From positions 1-64,000 of the forward strand of contig CACJMR010000001.1 in NCBI GenBank assembly GCA_902594605.1: a stretch of 64,000 nt of DNA, read 5' to 3'. The notes below the pieces were generated by a model. The model searched no databases. It saw only the letters and a program-made list of their open reading frames with translations, and was not told where the DNA came from. How positions within the stretch are numbered: the first letter of the stretch is position 1; every line of letters starts with the position of its first letter. Both the position numbers and the translations under genes were made by a program. Below are positions 40,013 to 51,268 of the stretch, one piece after another. This DNA is from an uncultured Pelagibacteraceae bacterium. Lineage in GTDB: Bacteria > Pseudomonadota > Alphaproteobacteria > Pelagibacterales > Pelagibacteraceae.

Positions 40013-41922
40013 TATTTAAGTATTAAAAAAGTTAGTAAAGCAGAAAAACCTAACAACATTACAAATGCATATTGATAAATAAAACCACTTTGAAATTTAG
40101 TTGCTTTAATTGAACATTTTTTTATAAATGAAGAAATTCCATCAGGACCAAAACCATCTATTATAGTTCCATCACAAAATTTCCATAAAAATAATCCTAA
40201 TTTTTTTGACGATTTAATAAATAATACGTCATATAATTCATCAAAATACCATTTGTTCACTAAAAAATTATACAAAGGTTTATTCATAGAAACTATTGAA
40301 TTAGGTAACTCTTTGTTTTTAACAAAAAAGTAATAAGCAATTGGAATAGACAATAAAACCAAACAAGGTGTTATAAGCAAAAACCATAAAGGTGGATGTT
40401 CAGTGCTTAAAGGCTCCAAAAACTTTATAGACTCTGCCCAGAATAAATTATCACCATAACCAATAAAAAGTCCTTTAAATAGAAAACCAGCAAATACTGC
40501 TCCAATTGAAAGGATAAATAAAGGAACAAGCATTACTAATGGAGACTCATGTGTTTCCTCTATCTTGATCACTTTATTGTTATACTCTCCATGGAAAGTT
40601 TTAAAAATTAATCTCCATGAATAAATAGATGTTAGAAATGCTGTAATTATTCCAATCCCAGCTGCATAATAACCAGTAGTATTTCCTTTTAAATAAGCAA
40701 ATTCTATAATTGCATCTTTAGAATAAAATCCTGATAAAAATGGAAAACCTGTTAAAGCAAGTGTTCCTATTATCATTAAAGCATAAGTATATGGTAACTT
40801 TTTCCATACACCTCCCATGTTATTTATATTTTGCTCATCTTTAAATGCATGGATTACTGAACCAGATCCTAAAAATAATAAGGCTTTGAAAAATGCGTGA
40901 GTAAATAAGTGAAACATGGCAACATTGTACGCACCTACTCCAGCTGCAAAAAACATATAACCAAGTTGACTACATGTAGAGTAAGCAATTATTTTTTTAA
41001 TATCTGTTTGAACTAAAGCCACTGTTGCTGCAAAGAATGCTGTAGTCATTCCAACAATGGTAATAAAATTTAGTATTAACGGTGAATATTCATAAATTGG
41101 GGAACATCTTACTACCAGGAAAACTCCAGCTGTAACCATCGTTGCTGCGTGGATTAATGCAGAAACTGGAGTTGGACCCTCCATCGCATCTGGTAACCAA
41201 GTATGTAGCAATATCTGTGCAGATTTACCCATTGCTCCAATAAATAAAAGTAAACAAATTAAATCTATTGCTTTAACTTCAAAACCTAAAAATGATAAAT
41301 TTTTATCTACAACTGTTGGAATTTGTTGAAAAACTTCTGAGTAATTAACAGTTCCAAATAAATAAAAAATTAAGAAAATTCCTAAAGCAAAACCAAAATC
41401 ACCTACTCTGTTTACAACAAATGCTTTTATTGCAGCAGCATTTGCGCTTTCTTTTTTGAACCAAAAACCAATTAAGAAGTAAGAACATAAGCCAACACCT
41501 TCCCAACCAAAAAATAATTGTATGAAATTATCTGAAGTCACAAGCATCAACATCGCAAATGTGAACAATGATAAATAAGCCATAAATCTTGGTTTATGAG
41601 GGTCGTGAGACATGTAACCAATTGAATAAATATGTACTAAAGCAGATACAGAAGTTACAACTACTAACATCACAGCTGATAATGGATCAATTAACATCGA
41701 CCAATTCACATCAAGTGATCCAGAGCTTATCCAGGTTGCTATAACAATATTTTCTTCATACTGATTTACGATTACTTGATAAAGAACAAAAATTGATAAG
41801 AGAGCAGATATTGAAACCAGTACGCTAGTTACTATTTCAGAATTTCTATCACCGATGTATTTTCCAAAAAAACCTGAAATAATTGATGCAATAAGTGGAA
41901 GAAATATAATTGATAGTTCCAT
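40012..41922 (-). CDS. nuoL: NADH-quinone oxidoreductase subunit L
   Basis: FFGWEGVGLCSYFLIGFWF, LLHTWLPDAMEGPTPVSALIHAATMVTAGVFL. Confidence 0.97.
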   Translation of the reverse strand: MELSIIFLPLIASIISGFFGKYIGDRNSEIVTSVLVSISALLSIFVLYQVIVNQYEENIVIATWISSGSLDVNWSMLIDPLSAVMLVVVTSVSALVHIYSIGYMSHDPHKPRFMAYLSLFTFAMLMLVTSDNFIQLFFGWEGVGLCSYFLIGFWFKKESANAAAIKAFVVNRVGDFGFALGIFLIFYLFGTVNYSEVFQQIPTVVDKNLSFLGFEVKAIDLICLLLFIGAMGKSAQILLHTWLPDAMEGPTPVSALIHAATMVTAGVFLVVRCSPIYEYSPLILNFITIVGMTTAFFAATVALVQTDIKKIIAYSTCSQLGYMFFAAGVGAYNVAMFHLFTHAFFKALLFLGSGSVIHAFKDEQNINNMGGVWKKLPYTYALMIIGTLALTGFPFLSGFYSKDAIIEFAYLKGNTTGYYAAGIGIITAFLTSIYSWRLIFKTFHGEYNNKVIKIEETHESPLVMLVPLFILSIGAVFAGFLFKGLFIGYGDNLFWAESIKFLEPLSTEHPPLWFLLITPCLVLLSIPIAYYFFVKNKELPNSIVSMNKPLYNFLVNKWYFDELYDVLFIKSSKKLGLFLWKFCDGTIIDGFGPDGISSFIKKCSIKATKFQSGFIYQYAFVMLLGFSALLTFLILK

Positions 41923-41924
41923 GA

Positions 41925-42236
41925 TTATCCTTTCAACTTATCAATTTCTTCAACTCGTATAGTTCCAGAATTTCTGAAATATACGACTATAATTGCTAAT
42001 CCTATGGCTGCTTCTGCTGCCGCAACTGTAAGAATGAATAAAGTAAATACTTGTCCAGCCAAATCTCCTAAATAAATAGAAAAAGCAACTAAATTAATAT
42101 TCACTGCAAGTAATATCAGTTCAATACTCATTAATATTACAATGATGTTCTTTCTATTAAGAAAAATACCAATTACTCCAATTGAGAATATCACTGCTCC
42201 TAAAGTTAAATAATGTCCTAAACCTATATCAATCAT
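41925..42236 (-). CDS. nuoK: NADH-quinone oxidoreductase subunit K
   Basis: [21 protein letters not shown]...[16 protein letters not shown]. Confidence 0.96.
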   Translation of the reverse strand: MIDIGLGHYLTLGAVIFSIGVIGIFLNRKNIIVILMSIELILLAVNINLVAFSIYLGDLAGQVFTLFILTVAAAEAAIGLAIIVVYFRNSGTIRVEEIDKLKG

Positions 42237-42861
42237 CTAATTTAACTCCTTTATTACTCTGAACTTCTAGCACCTCTACACCTTCAGCTCTTTCTCTAGA
42301 TATTTGCTTGATATAACTTTGTCTTTTAACACCTGATCTTTGTCTAAATGTTAATACAATAGCCCCAACCATAGCTACTAATAGGATCATTCCACTTATT
42401 TGAAACACATGAATATAATCAGTATATAAAATCTGTCCCAGTGAATGAGTGTTGCTAATGCTTGCTTGACTAATTGAATTATTAATATCAAAAATTTCTG
42501 GTTTATATTTCCAGCCTCCAATTACAATTATTATTTCAAAAAATATAAGCGTGCTAATAATTAATCCTACAGGGATATGTCTGGAACTTTGTTGACCAGT
42601 AAACCATTGGTTTTTTTGTTGGGCTACGTTTAACATCATAACAACAAATAAGAATAAAACAGCTACAGCTCCAACATAAACAATTAGCATTATCATTCCC
42701 AAAAATTCAGCACCTATCATAATGAAAAGACAAGATATACTTATGAAATCAAGAATTAAGAAAAATACTGAGTGAACAGTATTTTTCGAAGCGGTAACCA
42801 TTATCGCTGAAACGACTGCAATTATAGAAAATGTATAAAAGAAAATAGAGTGTGCAATCAT
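42229..42861 (-). CDS. nuoJ: NADH-quinone oxidoreductase subunit J
   Basis: [29 protein letters not shown]; position in nuo cluster. Confidence 0.95.
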   Translation of the reverse strand: MIAHSIFFYTFSIIAVVSAIMVTASKNTVHSVFFLILDFISISCLFIMIGAEFLGMIMLIVYVGAVAVLFLFVVMMLNVAQQKNQWFTGQQSSRHIPVGLIISTLIFFEIIIVIGGWKYKPEIFDINNSISQASISNTHSLGQILYTDYIHVFQISGMILLVAMVGAIVLTFRQRSGVKRQSYIKQISRERAEGVEVLEVQSNKGVKLDD

Positions 42862-42863
42862 TT

Positions 42864-43355
42864 TTATCTATGGATATTGTCAGCTTTAATATTAGCCTCC
42901 AAAACATTCTCCCATCTATCTCCATTATCTAATAATTTTTCTTTTGTATAATAAAGTTCTTCTCTTGTTTCTGTTGAAAATTCAAAATTTGGACCTTGTA
43001 CTATTGCATCTACAGGACAAGATTCTTCACACAAACCACAATAAATACATTTCATCATATCAATATCGTAACGTGTAGTTTTTCTACTTCCGTCTTCTCT
43101 TTCAGCTGACTCAATAGTTATTGCTTGTGCAGGACATACTGCTTCACATAATTTACAAGCTATACATCTCTCTTCTCCATTTGGATATCTCCGTAAAGCA
43201 TGTTCACCTCTAAAACGAGGGCTTATTTTACCTTTTTCAAAAGGATAATTAATTGTTTTTTTTGATTTAAATAATTCTTTAATAGCAATAAATAAACCAC
43301 CGATGAAGTCAGTCATCAATATTGTTTTAAAAAATCTTGAAATATTCATAATCAA
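42864..43355 (-). CDS. nuoI: NADH-quinone oxidoreductase subunit I
   Basis: Two 4Fe-4S motifs [16 protein letters not shown] and [17 protein letters not shown]. Confidence 0.97.
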   Translation of the reverse strand: MIMNISRFFKTILMTDFIGGLFIAIKELFKSKKTINYPFEKGKISPRFRGEHALRRYPNGEERCIACKLCEAVCPAQAITIESAEREDGSRKTTRYDIDMMKCIYCGLCEESCPVDAIVQGPNFEFSTETREELYYTKEKLLDNGDRWENVLEANIKADNIHR

Positions 43356-44350
43356 TTCACTGGTAAAAGATTAAAATAAAATAAATAACTAGCTGTTAAC
43401 ACTACCCAAATTAAAGAAAGAGGAAGAAATACTTTCCATCCAAGTCTCATTAGTTGATCATATCTGTATCTTGGTACTATCGCCTTAACTAAAGCAAAAA
43501 GAATGAATAAAAGAAGAATTTTTAAAATTAACCAAATTGCACCTGGCACTAATGTAAATGGGTAAACATCAATTGGTGAAATCCAGCCGCCTAAGAATAA
43601 TATTGCTCCCATTGCGCACATTAATAAAATATTTGCATACTCTCCTAACCAAAACATTGCATACATCATTCCTGAATATTCTGTTTGGTAACCAGCAACC
43701 AACTCTGCTTCTGCCTCAGGTAAGTCAAAAGGAGGTCTATTCGTTTCAGCTAAAGCAGAAATAAAAAATATTACAAACATTGGAAATAATGGGATTACAA
43801 ACCACATATTTTGTTGGGCAATAACGATATCGTTTAAATTCAGTGAACCCACACAAAGTAAAACGTTGATAATTATTACCCCAATTGAAACTTCATAAGA
43901 TACCATTTGAGCAGCAGAACGAATTGCTCCTAGAAAAGGATATTTAGAATTGGATGCCCAGCCTCCCATTATAATTCCATAAACACCTAGTGATGAGACA
44001 GCAAATAAATATAGAATTCCAACATTGATATCTGCCAGAACCTGAGTTGCGCTAAATGGAATTACTGCCCATGCTATTAAAGCTAAAGTCATAGTCACTA
44101 TAGGAGCCAATATAAAAATTACTTTATTTGAGCTAGATGGAATAATGATCTCTTTGAATATATATTTTAAAGCATCAGCTAAAGATTGTAATAAACCAAA
44201 CGGACCAACAACGTTTGGTCCTTGTCTTTTTTGAACAAAAGCCCAAACTCTTCTATCTAGCCAAACAATCATTGCTACAGAAACAAGGACAGGAACTAAT
44301 AAGAATAAAATTTTATAAACTTCTTGAAAAACTATGCTCAAGTATTCCAT
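43352..44350 (-). CDS. nuoH: NADH-quinone oxidoreductase subunit H
   Basis: [58 protein letters not shown]. Confidence 0.97.
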   Translation of the reverse strand: MEYLSIVFQEVYKILFLLVPVLVSVAMIVWLDRRVWAFVQKRQGPNVVGPFGLLQSLADALKYIFKEIIIPSSSNKVIFILAPIVTMTLALIAWAVIPFSATQVLADINVGILYLFAVSSLGVYGIIMGGWASNSKYPFLGAIRSAAQMVSYEVSIGVIIINVLLCVGSLNLNDIVIAQQNMWFVIPLFPMFVIFFISALAETNRPPFDLPEAEAELVAGYQTEYSGMMYAMFWLGEYANILLMCAMGAILFLGGWISPIDVYPFTLVPGAIWLILKILLLFILFALVKAIVPRYRYDQLMRLGWKVFLPLSLIWVVLTASYLFYFNLLPVN

Positions 44351-44351
44351 G

Positions 44352-46379
44352 TTAACCTTCTGTGCCTGTTGATTTAATATTTAATTTTGAATTATTACAT
44401 TCAACCATCGTTTTTGATGACCTTGCGATAACATTTGAAAAATAATAATCTTTTATATTAATTGTTAAATTTTCATTTTGAAATTCTTTAGAAAAATTAT
44501 TTTTGTCATCCACTTGTTTTTCCTTTTGCAAATTTAAATAATTAAACATGCTGCTTTCTAATTCATCTTTGTCGTTAAATAATTTTCTATTATTCATAAA
44601 TTCAGCTAGTTCATTAATTATTTGCCAATCTTCTTTTGCTTCACCTGGTGGATAAGATGCTTTGAAAGCTTTTTGAATTTTTCCTTCTAAATTAGTGAAG
44701 TATCCGTCTTGTTCAGTATAAGCAGCACCTGGTAAAATAATATCAGCAAACTCAGCACCTTTGTCACCATGGCTACCTTGGTAAATTATGAATTCATCTT
44801 TTTTATCAAATTCTAAATTGTCTTGACCTACAAGATAAACAACATCAAATTTGTGTTCTTTTAAATCACTTATTAAGTTATTTTCATTATTAATTATTCC
44901 AAGATCAATATTTCCTACAGTTGCTGCATCAGTCGATAAAATATTTAAAGAGTTCCATTCTTCTGAAATTTTATTATTTTTTGATAAAAATTCTTTAGTT
45001 TTATTAAACAAAAATTCTGAGGACTTTAATCTAAGAAGAGACTCTCCAATAATGATTATTGGTTTTTTTGAATTTATAATTTCTTTAGATACATCATGAT
45101 TTCCATCTAGAATATTATTTAATGTTTGCGTTTGACTATCTAAACTTTGATAAGGATAAGTTAAATCACCAACATCATTAAGTGAAATAATTTTTGTATT
45201 ATTGTTTAAGTAAGCTTTTCTAATTCTAGCATTTAATATAGTTGCTTCATATCTTGGGTTTGCACCTGCTATCAAAATTAAATCTGACTCTTCAATGCCA
45301 TTTATGGAAGAATTAAATAAATAGTTTTCTCTTTTTGAAGTATTTATAAATCTGTTATCAGATCTTGAGTCGTAATTTTTAGTATCAATTGTTCGATCAA
45401 AAAATTCTTTAAAAATATAACTAGTCTCCATATTGGTTAAATCACCCACAAAACCACATATTTTTTCTTTTGATGTGTTTTCAAATTTAGATTTAATTAT
45501 TTTATACACTTCATCCCATGAGGCCTTTTCAAATTTGCCGTTGTATTTGATAAATGGAGTATCTAATCTTTGATACAGAAGACCGTCACAAGCATATCTT
45601 GTTTTGTCTGAGATCCATTCCTCGTTGATATCTTCATTAATAATTGGAAGTATTCTTTTGACTTCCCAATCATATGTATCTACTCTTACATTTGATCCAA
45701 TTGCATCCATTACATCAATTGTTTCCGTTTTCTTTAGTTCCCATGGTCTAGCTTCAAATACATAAGGTTTTGATGTTAAGGCTCCTACAGGACATAAATC
45801 TACAACATTTGCAGACAATTCAGATTGCATTGATTGCTCTAGGTAAGTTGTAATTTGCATATCTTCACCTCTTCCAATAGCACCAAGTTCTGGAACCCCC
45901 GCAACTTCCGTTGCAAATCTTACGCATCTCGTACAGTGAATACATCTTGTCATTTGAGTTTTAATTAATGGTCCCATATTTTTTTCAGGGACTGCTCTTT
46001 TGTTTTCCTTAAATCTTGATTTGTCTACGCCGTAGTACATTGATTGATCTTGAAGATCACATTCACCTCCTTGATCACATACTGGACAATCTAAGGGATG
46101 GTTAGCTAACAAAAATTCCATTACTCCCTTTCGAGCTTTTTCAACAAGAGCAGTATTTGTTTTAATATTCATACCCTCAGCAGCTGGCATAGCACATGAA
46201 GCAATTGGTTTAGGAGATTTTTCCATTTCAACTAAACACATTCTACAATTACCTGCTATCGATAATTTTTCATGGTAACAAAATCGTGGAATTTCTACTC
46301 CAGCTTTTTCACAAGCTTGAAGAACTGTTAAACCCTCTTCAACTTCAACCTCGATTTCATTTACTTTTAATTTAAGCAT
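44352..46379 (-). CDS. nuoG: NADH-quinone oxidoreductase subunit G
   Basis: 2Fe-2[46 protein letters not shown]; molybdopterin-oxidoreductase-like C-terminus. Confidence 0.97.
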   Translation of the reverse strand: MLKLKVNEIEVEVEEGLTVLQACEKAGVEIPRFCYHEKLSIAGNCRMCLVEMEKSPKPIASCAMPAAEGMNIKTNTALVEKARKGVMEFLLANHPLDCPVCDQGGECDLQDQSMYYGVDKSRFKENKRAVPEKNMGPLIKTQMTRCIHCTRCVRFATEVAGVPELGAIGRGEDMQITTYLEQSMQSELSANVVDLCPVGALTSKPYVFEARPWELKKTETIDVMDAIGSNVRVDTYDWEVKRILPIINEDINEEWISDKTRYACDGLLYQRLDTPFIKYNGKFEKASWDEVYKIIKSKFENTSKEKICGFVGDLTNMETSYIFKEFFDRTIDTKNYDSRSDNRFINTSKRENYLFNSSINGIEESDLILIAGANPRYEATILNARIRKAYLNNNTKIISLNDVGDLTYPYQSLDSQTQTLNNILDGNHDVSKEIINSKKPIIIIGESLLRLKSSEFLFNKTKEFLSKNNKISEEWNSLNILSTDAATVGNIDLGIINNENNLISDLKEHKFDVVYLVGQDNLEFDKKDEFIIYQGSHGDKGAEFADIILPGAAYTEQDGYFTNLEGKIQKAFKASYPPGEAKEDWQIINELAEFMNNRKLFNDKDELESSMFNYLNLQKEKQVDDKNNFSKEFQNENLTINIKDYYFSNVIARSSKTMVECNNSKLNIKSTGTEG

Positions 46380-47703
46380 TTTTTTTATCCAACAGATGTT
46401 GATCTACTAAATATGGAATATTGTTTTTCTTTTGAACAATAGGATCTAAATTGTTTCTTTTCTCAATTTCTTTTTTAAAGTGTCTAAGCAATCCTTGAAC
46501 TGGCCATGATGAGCCTTCTCCAAAAGCACAAATAGTATGTCCTGCAATTTGATTTGTAACATCACCTAACATATCTACCTCATCCTTCGTTGCATCACCT
46601 TTTGCCATTCTCTCAAGCATTCTCCACATCCAACCAGAACCTTCTCTACAAGGTGTACATTGACCACAACTCTCATGTTTGTAAAATCTTGCAATCCTTG
46701 CCATACATTTAATTATGTCCTGATCTTTGTTAATAACCACAATACCTGCTGTACCAAGTCCACTTTTTTCTTCAACACAAGCATCAAAGTCCATTTTTAA
46801 AGTTTCACATCTTTCTTTCGGTATTAGTGGCATTGAAGAACCTCCAGGTATTACAGCCTGCAAATTTTCCCATCCACCAATTACGCCACCAGCATGAACT
46901 TCTATTAATTCTTTTAAAGGAATACTCATTTCTTCTTCAACATTACAAGGATTGTTTACATTTCCAGAAATACAAAAAATTTTGGTTCCAGTATTTTTTT
47001 CTCTTCCTAAAGAAGCAAACCATTTGGCTCCTCTTCTTAAAATAGTAGGAACCACTGCAATTGTTTCAACGTTATTTATTATTGTAGGACATCCATATAG
47101 GCCTATCAAAGCTGGGAAAGGTGGTTTTAATCTAGGTTGACCTTTTTTACCTTCTAAACTTTCAAGTAGTGCAGTCTCTTCACCACAAATATATGCACCA
47201 GCTCCGTAATGAATATAAATATCTAAATCCCATCCTGTACCAGCTGCATTTTTACCTAATAATTTTTTTTCATAAGCTTCATCTATTGCTGCTTGAAGTT
47301 TTTGACCATCAACAAAATATTCTCCTCTTATGTAAATATAACAAACATGTGCTTGCACTGCATAAGATGCTATTAAACAACCTTCTATTAACTTGTGAGG
47401 TTCAAATCTTAAAATATCTCTGTCTTTACAAGTCCCTGGTTCGGACTCGTCACCATTAATAACTAAGTAATGTGGTCTAGATCCAACTTCTTTTGGTGCA
47501 AATGACCATTTTAAACCGGTAGGAAATCCTGCGCCACCTCTACCCCTTAATTGTGAATCTTTAATTTCATTAATTATCCATTCTCGTCCTTTGTCAGTAA
47601 TTTCTTTTGTATTTAGCCAATCACCTCTCTCTTGTGATGAGGATACATCTGAGCCTTTGTCATTATATAAATTTTGAAAAATTCTATCTTGATCTTTAAG
47701 CAT
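46372..47703 (-). CDS. nuoF: NADH-quinone oxidoreductase subunit F
   Basis: [51 protein letters not shown]. Confidence 0.97.
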   Translation of the reverse strand: MLKDQDRIFQNLYNDKGSDVSSSQERGDWLNTKEITDKGREWIINEIKDSQLRGRGGAGFPTGLKWSFAPKEVGSRPHYLVINGDESEPGTCKDRDILRFEPHKLIEGCLIASYAVQAHVCYIYIRGEYFVDGQKLQAAIDEAYEKKLLGKNAAGTGWDLDIYIHYGAGAYICGEETALLESLEGKKGQPRLKPPFPALIGLYGCPTIINNVETIAVVPTILRRGAKWFASLGREKNTGTKIFCISGNVNNPCNVEEEMSIPLKELIEVHAGGVIGGWENLQAVIPGGSSMPLIPKERCETLKMDFDACVEEKSGLGTAGIVVINKDQDIIKCMARIARFYKHESCGQCTPCREGSGWMWRMLERMAKGDATKDEVDMLGDVTNQIAGHTICAFGEGSSWPVQGLLRHFKKEIEKRNNLDPIVQKKNNIPYLVDQHLLDKKNA

Positions 47704-48304
47704 TTTTTAAATCCATTAAGGTTTTCCTGTTATTTTCTGGTTCGTTATTTACTCTTCCTCTATACGAACCAGGTTTTGGAGTTTCTCCATTTAAAATTTT
47801 ATCTAAAATATCTAAAGTTTTTTGTTTGTCTAAATCTTCATAATAGTCATCATTAATTTGCATCATTGGAGCATTTACACATGCTCCTAAACATTCAACT
47901 TCCATCCATGAACAGCTTTTATCATTTGATAATTCACATTCGTTTTCAGAAATTTTTTCCTTACAAGCCTCAACTAATTTATTTGCACCTCTTATCATAC
48001 ATGGAGTTGTAGTGCATACTTGGACAAAGTATTTACCAACAGGAGCTAAATTATACATTGTGTAAAAAGTAGCTACCTCATAAACTTTAATATAAGGCAT
48101 ATCTAAAAATTTAGCGATGTACTTCATTGCAGCTAATGGTATCCAATTATTATTTTGTTTTTGAGCAATATAAAGTAAAGCCATTACAGCGCTTTGCTGT
48201 TTGCCTTCAGGATATTTTGCAACAATAACTTTTGCTGCATCTAATGATGAAGCATTAAATTCAAAACTTTCTGGCTGATCTTTAGCAGGTCTTCTTAAAC
48301 TCAT
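47696..48304 (-). CDS. nuoE: NADH-quinone oxidoreductase subunit E
   Basis: [53 protein letters not shown]. Confidence 0.96.
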   Translation of the reverse strand: MSLRRPAKDQPESFEFNASSLDAAKVIVAKYPEGKQQSAVMALLYIAQKQNNNWIPLAAMKYIAKFLDMPYIKVYEVATFYTMYNLAPVGKYFVQVCTTTPCMIRGANKLVEACKEKISENECELSNDKSCSWMEVECLGACVNAPMMQINDDYYEDLDKQKTLDILDKILNGETPKPGSYRGRVNNEPENNRKTLMDLKNA

Positions 48305-49476
48305 CTATCTACCTCACCGAAAACAATATCTAAAGAACCTAATACAGCAGGAACATCTGCTAACATATGACCTTTAATTAGATAATCCATTGATTGTAAA
48401 TGTGAAAAACCTGGTGCTCTTATTTTACATTTGTAAGGTTTACTCGATCCATCAGATATTAAATAAACACCAAATTCTCCCTTTGGTGCCTCAACAGCAG
48501 TATAAATTTCATCTTTTGGAACTCTATATCCCTCTGTAAAAAGTTTAAAATGATGTATTAAAGCTTCCATTGATTGTTTAATTTCTGCTTTAGGTGGTGG
48601 GCTAATTTTGCCATCTAATGATTTTATTGGACCTTTTTCCATTTTAGATAGACATTGTTTGATTATTGAAACACTTTCTTTCATTTCTTCAATTCTACAT
48701 AAATATCTATCATAACAATCTCCATTTTTTCCAACTGGAATTTTAAATTCTAAACTTTCATAGCAATCATAAGGTTGGGATTTTCTTAAATCCCATGGAA
48801 CACCAGACCCTCTAATCATAACTCCTGAAAAAGAATAATCTAAAGCGACTTCTTTTGTAACTACACCAATATCAACATTTCTTTGCTTGAAAATTCTATT
48901 GTCAGTTAATAAACTTTCTAAATCATTAATTATATTTGGAAACGTTTCACAAAATTTTAATATATCTTCCTCTAAACCTTTTGGCAGATCTTGATGAACA
49001 CCTCCTGGTCTAAAATAATTTGCATGAAGTCTTGATCCTGAAGCCCTCTCATAAAATGTCATTAATGTTTCTCTTTCCTCAAAACCCCAGAGAGAAGGTG
49101 TAAGAGCACCAACATCTAGAGCTTGAGTTGTAACATTTAAAATATGACTTAATATTCTGCCAATCTCACAAAATATAACTCTTATGTATTGCGCTCTAAT
49201 TGGTACATCTATTTTAAGTATTTTTTCAACAGCTAATGCAAAAGCATGTTCCTGATTCATTGGAGCGACATAATCTAAACGATCAAAATAAGGAACTGCC
49301 TGCATATAAGTTTTATTTTCGATAAGTTTTTCTGTTCCCCTATGAAGTAAACCGATATGAGGATCTGCTTTTTCAACTACTTCACCGTCTAGTTCTAAAA
49401 TTAATCTAAGAACACCATGGGCTGCAGGATGCTGAGGACCAAAATTTAAATTTAAATTTTTAATTTTTTTTGTCAT
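48301..49476 (-). CDS. nuoD: NADH-quinone oxidoreductase subunit D
   Basis: [42 protein letters not shown]; start set at MTKKIKN (49476) rather than the listed 49554, which lies inside nuoC. Confidence 0.95.
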   Translation of the reverse strand: MTKKIKNLNLNFGPQHPAAHGVLRLILELDGEVVEKADPHIGLLHRGTEKLIENKTYMQAVPYFDRLDYVAPMNQEHAFALAVEKILKIDVPIRAQYIRVIFCEIGRILSHILNVTTQALDVGALTPSLWGFEERETLMTFYERASGSRLHANYFRPGGVHQDLPKGLEEDILKFCETFPNIINDLESLLTDNRIFKQRNVDIGVVTKEVALDYSFSGVMIRGSGVPWDLRKSQPYDCYESLEFKIPVGKNGDCYDRYLCRIEEMKESVSIIKQCLSKMEKGPIKSLDGKISPPPKAEIKQSMEALIHHFKLFTEGYRVPKDEIYTAVEAPKGEFGVYLISDGSSKPYKCKIRAPGFSHLQSMDYLIKGHMLADVPAVLGSLDIVFGEVDR

Positions 49477-50065
49477 TATTTTCAATTTCTTCTTTAATAT
49501 ATTTTGTTCCTTCCCATGGACTTTCGTAATCAAAATTCCTATAATTTTGCTCAAGCTTCACTGGTTCGCTAATCACTTTTTTTTGATCTTCGCTATATCT
49601 GACTTCTGAATGACCAGTTAATGGAAAATCTTTTCTCAATGGGTGACCTTCAAATCCATAATCAGTTAGTATTCTTCTTAGATCTGGATGATCCTTGAAA
49701 GATACTCCGTACATATCAAACACCTCTCTTTCCATCCAATTTGCTGATGGAAATATGCTAGTTAATGATGGAATAACTTCATTTTCAGCAATTGAATATT
49801 TTACAATCAATCTTTGATTAAATTCATGACTCAAAAATAAATAAACTACTTCAAACCTTTGATTTTGTTCAGGGTAATCAACAACTGTTATATCTACAAG
49901 TTGCCTAAATTTAGTATCTTGATTTGTTTTTAAAAATACAACAACATCAATAATGTCTTCTTTGTCTACTTCAATATGAATTTGGTTATGTTTAATTTCT
50001 GTGTTGTTAATTTTGGTAGTTAATTCAGAATTAATTTTTTTTTCTAGATCTTCTAAATTTTTCAT
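49460..50065 (-). CDS. nuoC: NADH-quinone oxidoreductase subunit C
   Basis: [48 protein letters not shown]. Confidence 0.96.
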   Translation of the reverse strand: MKNLEDLEKKINSELTTKINNTEIKHNQIHIEVDKEDIIDVVVFLKTNQDTKFRQLVDITVVDYPEQNQRFEVVYLFLSHEFNQRLIVKYSIAENEVIPSLTSIFPSANWMEREVFDMYGVSFKDHPDLRRILTDYGFEGHPLRKDFPLTGHSEVRYSEDQKKVISEPVKLEQNYRNFDYESPWEGTKYIKEEIENNDKKN

Positions 50066-50067
50066 AA

Positions 50068-50583
50068 CTACCTAATAAAAGATCCTTTTTTTCTAATCTT
50101 TTTTTGTAATTGAAGAATTCCATACAACAAAGCCTCTGCTGAAGGCGGGCAACCTGGCACGTAAACATCTACAGGAACAATACGATCGCATCCCCTTACA
50201 ACTGAATATGAATAATGATAATATCCACCACCATTTGCACAGCTACCCATTGAAATTACATATCTCGGTTCTGGCATCTGGTCATAAACTTTTCTTAAAG
50301 CTGGCGCCATTTTGTTTGTTAAAGTTCCCGCAACTATCATAACATCAGATTGTCTTGGAGAACCTCTTGGGGCAGCTCCAAATCTTTCTAAATCATATCT
50401 CGGCATAGCTGTTTGCATCATTTCAACAGCACAACAAGCTAAACCAAAGGTCATCCAATGTAGTGATCCTGATCTTGACCAGTTAATTAAATTATCAAGA
50501 GAGGTTGTTATAAAACCATTCTTACTAAAATCTTCTGCAAGTTGTTTAAATTCCTCAGGAACTTGATCTATTTTATTATTCAT
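50068..50583 (-). CDS. nuoB: NADH-quinone oxidoreductase subunit B
   Basis: [60 protein letters not shown]. Confidence 0.97.
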   Translation of the reverse strand: MNNKIDQVPEEFKQLAEDFSKNGFITTSLDNLINWSRSGSLHWMTFGLACCAVEMMQTAMPRYDLERFGAAPRGSPRQSDVMIVAGTLTNKMAPALRKVYDQMPEPRYVISMGSCANGGGYYHYSYSVVRGCDRIVPVDVYVPGCPPSAEALLYGILQLQKKIRKKGSFIR

Positions 50584-50598
50584 TGTGATTTATAATTT

Positions 50599-50967
50599 TT
50601 ATTCCCAGTCTAAAGCGCCTTTTTTCCATTCATAAATAAAACCTATTGTAAGTATGAACAAAAAAATCATCATTGATGAAAAACCTAATAATCCAATATT
50701 TCCAAGAGATATTGCCCATGGAAATAAAAATGCTATCTCTAAATCAAAAATAATAAATAGAATTGCAACTAAATAAAATCTCACATCAAATTCCATTCTT
50801 GAGTCCTCGAAAGGTTCAAAGCCACACTCATAAGCTGAAAGTTTTTCAGGATCAGGGTTTTTTGGTGATAGAATAAAGTTTACAACTACAAAAGCACAAC
50901 TTAACCCAAGAGCTAATATTAAAAATATTATTATTGGTAAGTAATCTTTTAAAAAATCAGATAACAT
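50599..50967 (-). CDS. nuoA: NADH-quinone oxidoreductase subunit A
   Basis: [44 protein letters not shown]. Confidence 0.97.
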   Translation of the reverse strand: MLSDFLKDYLPIIIFLILALGLSCAFVVVNFILSPKNPDPEKLSAYECGFEPFEDSRMEFDVRFYLVAILFIIFDLEIAFLFPWAISLGNIGLLGFSSMMIFLFILTIGFIYEWKKGALDWE

Positions 50968-51054
50968 GGAAATCTATATATCAGTTTTTATCTGTTGTTG
51001 AAGGGCTGATACGTCACATTTTTATAAATATTAACATTAAAAAATGCGAAAAAG

Positions 51055-51131
51055 TGGCGGGAGTGAAGGGACTCGAACCCTCGACCTATCGCGTGACAGG
51101 CGATCGCTCTAACCAACTGAGCTACACCCCC
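51055..51131 (-). tRNA. tRNA-Asp (GTC), CCA encoded
   Basis: Minus strand GGGGGTGTAGCTCAGTTGGTTAGAGCGATCGCCTGTCACGCGATAGGTCGAGGGTTCGAGTCCCTTCACTCCCGCCA; anticodon loop CTGTCAC; cloverleaf arms pair. Confidence 0.97.
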
Positions 51132-51143
51132 ACTTTATTGTTT

Positions 51144-51219
51144 TGGTGGGCAGTAAAGGACTCGAACCTTTGACCCCCTCGGTGTAAACGAGATGCTCTA
51201 CCAACTGAGCTAACCGCCC
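51144..51219 (-). tRNA. tRNA-Val (TAC), CCA encoded
   Basis: Minus strand GGGCGGTTAGCTCAGTTGGTAGAGCATCTCGTTTACACCGAGGGGGTCAAAGGTTCGAGTCCTTTACTGCCCACCA; anticodon loop TTTACAC. Confidence 0.97.
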
Positions 51220-51268
51220 AAAACAAAGCTTCTTCTTACATCAACACTTAAATAATGTAAATTAGTTA

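Noticed and set aside
46827-47459. Several plus-strand ORFs (46827-47045, 46952-47140, 47169-47459) antisense to nuoF
   Set aside because: They mirror highly conserved nuoF codons and have no recognisable domain; likely chance open frames.
48301-49554. Longer NuoD ORF starting at 49554
   Set aside because: The first 26 residues lie inside nuoC and do not resemble Nuo[22 protein letters not shown] at 49476 is the likely start.
50934-51173. Plus-strand ORF (79 aa) with GVKGLEPSTYRVTGDRSNQLSYTP
   Set aside because: Antisense read-through of the tRNA-Asp and tRNA-Val genes, a classic spurious ORF pattern.
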